Shown in pieces: positions 62,190-64,000 of a stretch of DNA of 64,000 bases (the stretch's first letter is position 1; each line of letters begins with the position of its first letter). The notes below the pieces were generated by a model. It ran no database searches and was not told the DNA's origin. It saw nothing but the letters and a program-made list of their open reading frames with translations. Both the position numbers and the translations under genes were made by a program. Source of the DNA: Lentzea jiangxiensis (GTDB lineage: Bacteria; Actinomycetota; Actinomycetes; Mycobacteriales; Pseudonocardiaceae); assembly GCF_900104175.1 (NCBI RefSeq), contig NZ_FNIX01000001.1, forward strand, positions 1,524,934 to 1,588,933. The letters are read 5' to 3'.

Positions 62190-63473
62190 ATGAGCGCCGT
62201 GAGCGAGCACATCCTTGACGAACTGTCCTGGCGCGGCCTGATCGCGACGTCCACCGACCTCGACGCGCTCCGGAAGGACCTGGACGCCGGCCCGCTCACC
62301 CTCTATTGCGGCTTCGACCCGACGGCGCCGTCGCTGCACGCCGGCAACCTGGTCCCGCTGCTCATGCTCAAGCGCTTCCAGATGGCGGGGCACCGGCCGA
62401 TCGTGCTGGCGGGCGGGGCGACGGGGATGATCGGCGACCCGCGCGACACCGGTGAGCGCACGCTGAACTCCCTGGACACCGTCGCCGAGTGGGCCGACCG
62501 CATCCGCGGCCAGCTGGAGCGGTTCGTCGAGTTCGACTCCTCGCCCACGGGCGCGGTCGTCGAGAACAACCTCGACTGGACCGGCCAGATGAGCGCGCTC
62601 GAGTTCCTGCGCGACGTCGGCAAGCACTTCTCGATCAACGTCATGCTGTCGCGCGAGACGGTGAAGCGCCGCCTCGAGACCGACGGCATGTCGTACACCG
62701 AGTTCAGCTACCTGCTGCTGCAGTCGAACGACTACCTGCGGCTGCACCGCAAGTACGGCACCGCGCTGCAGGTCGGCGGCTCGGACCAGTGGGGCAACAT
62801 CGTCGGCGGGGTCGACCTGATCCGCCGCGTCGAGGGCAAGCACGTCCACGCCCTGACGGCCCCCCTCGTCACCGACGCCGAGGGCCGCAAGTTCGGCAAG
62901 TCCACCGGTGGCGGCAACGTGTGGCTCGACCCGGAGCTGACGTCGCCGTACGCCTGGTACCAGTACTTCGTGAACGCCGGTGACGCCGACGTCCTGCGGT
63001 ACCTGCGCCTGTTCACGTTCCTCACCCGTGAGGAGCTGGACGAGCTGGAGAAGCAGACCGCGGAGGCGCCGCACCAGCGGGCCGCGCAGAAGCGGCTCGC
63101 GCAGGAGTTCACCGACCTGGTGCACGGCGAGCGAGCGACGCAGCAGGTCATCCTCGCGTCGTCGGCGCTGTTCGGTCGCGGCGAGCTGCGCGACCTGGAC
63201 GCGTCGGTGCTGGAGGCGGCGCTGGCCGAGGCGCCCAAGGGGCAGGCGCGGCTGGCGGACGAGCCGACGATCGTCGACCTGCTGATCGCGTCCGGCCTGG
63301 CCGAGAGCCGGGGTGCCGCACGGCGCACCGTCAACGAGGGCGGCGCGTACGTGAACAACGCGAAGGTGACCGACGAGGAGTGGAAGCCGGCGTCGTCGGA
63401 TCTGCTCCACGGCAAGTGGCTGGTACTGCGCCGGGGCAAGCGCAACAACGCAAGCGTGCACGTGGAGCCCTGA
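62190..63473 (+). CDS. tyrS: Tyrosyl-tRNA synthetase
   Basis: 427 residues, class I synthetase. The HIGH-equivalent is [11 protein letters not shown], the tyrosine pocket [12 protein letters not shown] and GGSDQWGNI, and the KMSKS-equivalent [11 protein letters not shown]-terminal S4-like domain ([20 protein letters not shown]) binds tRNA. ATG 62190 follows GAGGGA closely. The gene ends at a strong terminator and is followed by an rRNA operon, a linkage typical of Pseudonocardiales as I recall. Confidence 0.96.
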   Translation: MSAVSEHILDELSWRGLIATSTDLDALRKDLDAGPLTLYCGFDPTAPSLHAGNLVPLLMLKRFQMAGHRPIVLAGGATGMIGDPRDTGERTLNSLDTVAEWADRIRGQLERFVEFDSSPTGAVVENNLDWTGQMSALEFLRDVGKHFSINVMLSRETVKRRLETDGMSYTEFSYLLLQSNDYLRLHRKYGTALQVGGSDQWGNIVGGVDLIRRVEGKHVHALTAPLVTDAEGRKFGKSTGGGNVWLDPELTSPYAWYQYFVNAGDADVLRYLRLFTFLTREELDELEKQTAEAPHQRAAQKRLAQEFTDLVHGERATQQVILASSALFGRGELRDLDASVLEAALAEAPKGQARLADEPTIVDLLIASGLAESRGAARRTVNEGGAYVNNAKVTDEEWKPASSDLLHGKWLVLRRGKRNNASVHVEP

Positions 63474-63494
63474 CCTGCACGTACTGGTCGTAGG

Positions 63495-63526
63495 AGGCCG
63501 CCGGACCCACCTGGGTCCGGCGGCCT
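63495..63526 (+). terminator. Terminator of tyrS
   Basis: AGGCCGCCGGACCC (63495-63508) pairs perfectly with GGGTCCGGCGGCCT (63513-63526) around a 4-base loop; TTCGATGTTTCTT overlaps and follows the second arm. It separates tyrS from the rRNA promoters. Confidence 0.9.
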
Positions 63527-63655
63527 TCGATGTTTCTTGGTGTGATCGCGGTCACAGTGTGCCCGGGTTTCCGCTGCGATAGCGTGGTCGGAGGGTCCTG
63601 TACGGGGCTGCTGACCTGCGGTTTCCTGACCGTGGGGAGCTGGGTTGTCCCCGAT

Positions 63656-63684
63656 TTGACCGCCAGTTGGCGTGCGTGTAACTT
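63656..63684 (+). promoter_or_regulatory. rRNA operon promoter
   Basis: TTGACC (63656-63661), a 17-base spacer and TAACTT (63679-63684). A second -10-like TAGAGT at 63767-63772 lacks a clear -35 and may be a second promoter. Both lie in the gene-free stretch between the tyrS terminator and the rRNA leader. Confidence 0.7.
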
Positions 63685-63772
63685 TCTCCATGTCAGCGAG
63701 GAACGGGCCGGGAACACCGGAACGGAGCGCGACACGGGTCACGAACCAAGCTTCCACGGACTGTGGTAGAGT

Positions 63773-64000
63773 GGGTGACCGAGAAACGACGAAGACCCAG
63801 CCGGTAGCTCTTCTGAGCTCAGAGGCCAAGGGCGTCGGATGTTTCAACCAAAAAGCTTCAGTACGACACAGCCTCGGATCGAGTCGCCGTGCGGCGGACC
63901 GTGATGATGAGCGCGTGTTCTTTGAGAACTCAACAGCGTGCCGATAACACAGCCAGTAATATGAATATCTCTCGTCAGAGATATTCCTTTGAGAGTAATA
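63773..64000 (+). ncRNA. Leader of an rRNA operon (16S gene begins beyond the window)
   Basis: TTCTTTGAGAACTCAACAGC (63909-63928) is the conserved sequence found before 16S rRNA in actinomycetes. GAATATCTCT-CGTC-AGAGATATTC (63963-63986) is a perfect 10-bp hairpin. AAGGGCGTCGG and neighbouring sequence are likely parts of the processing and antitermination region. No 16S start (AGAGTTTGATC) appears before the window ends, and there is no protein gene from 63474 to 64000. Confidence 0.8.

Overview
This is a high-GC chromosomal segment from a filamentous actinomycete, most likely of the order Pseudonocardiales (a Lentzea/Saccharothrix-like organism is my inference). The evidence is GC-rich third codon positions, many GTG and TTG starts, a mycothiol-dependent enzyme family, an actinobacterial LexA box before uvrA, the block infC-rpmI-rplT-rRNA methyltransferase...pheS-pheT...argCJBDFR(G)H, and tyrS directly upstream of a ribosomal RNA leader at the right edge. 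I see no transposase, CRISPR array or tRNA gene.

Left third (1-24 kb), mixed accessory genes and repair functions: an oxidoreductase fragment, a secreted endonuclease, a NUDIX hydrolase, a Y-family polymerase with an open steric gate, an ArsR/SRPBCC pair, and RNase HI with a Cys/His-repeat tail. Decay is frequent here: a frameshifted gene at 5.2-5.6 kb, two gene fragments joined at about 7.09 kb, and a ruined VapC toxin behind an intact antitoxin. Next come a metallo-hydrolase, an acyltransferase, uvrA with its SOS box, a TetR/FAD-monooxygenase pair around twin operators, a three-repeat lipoprotein and an alpha-galactosidase with an inverted-repeat operator.

24-31 kb, a D-amino-acid utilisation locus. 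On the minus strand run a D-serine/D-threonine lyase-type enzyme, an N-acyl-D-amino-acid deacylase and a GntP-type permease. Divergent from them are a PfkB kinase, an IclR regulator and RidA, which hydrolyses the 2-aminoacrylate that PLP-dependent serine deaminases release.

31-64 kb, core information and arginine genes with inserted modules. The infC operon is followed by a methyltransferase that appears to start at CTG. A peptidase and a two-gene HSP90-TPR operon lie between it and pheST. Between pheT and argC lie small secreted proteins behind a long structured leader, an AlkD-type protein, transhydrogenase SthA, and a three-gene two-component system with two paralogous kinases that carry a C-terminal exocytoplasmic domain. 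The arginine operon is fully overlapping and starts at an apparently leaderless, ArgR-controlled promoter. It lacks a working argG: only an internally deleted 88-codon remnant remains. A 3-methyladenine glycosylase, a TIR-domain protein, a membrane protein and tyrS follow. The window ends in the leader of an rRNA operon, before the 16S gene.
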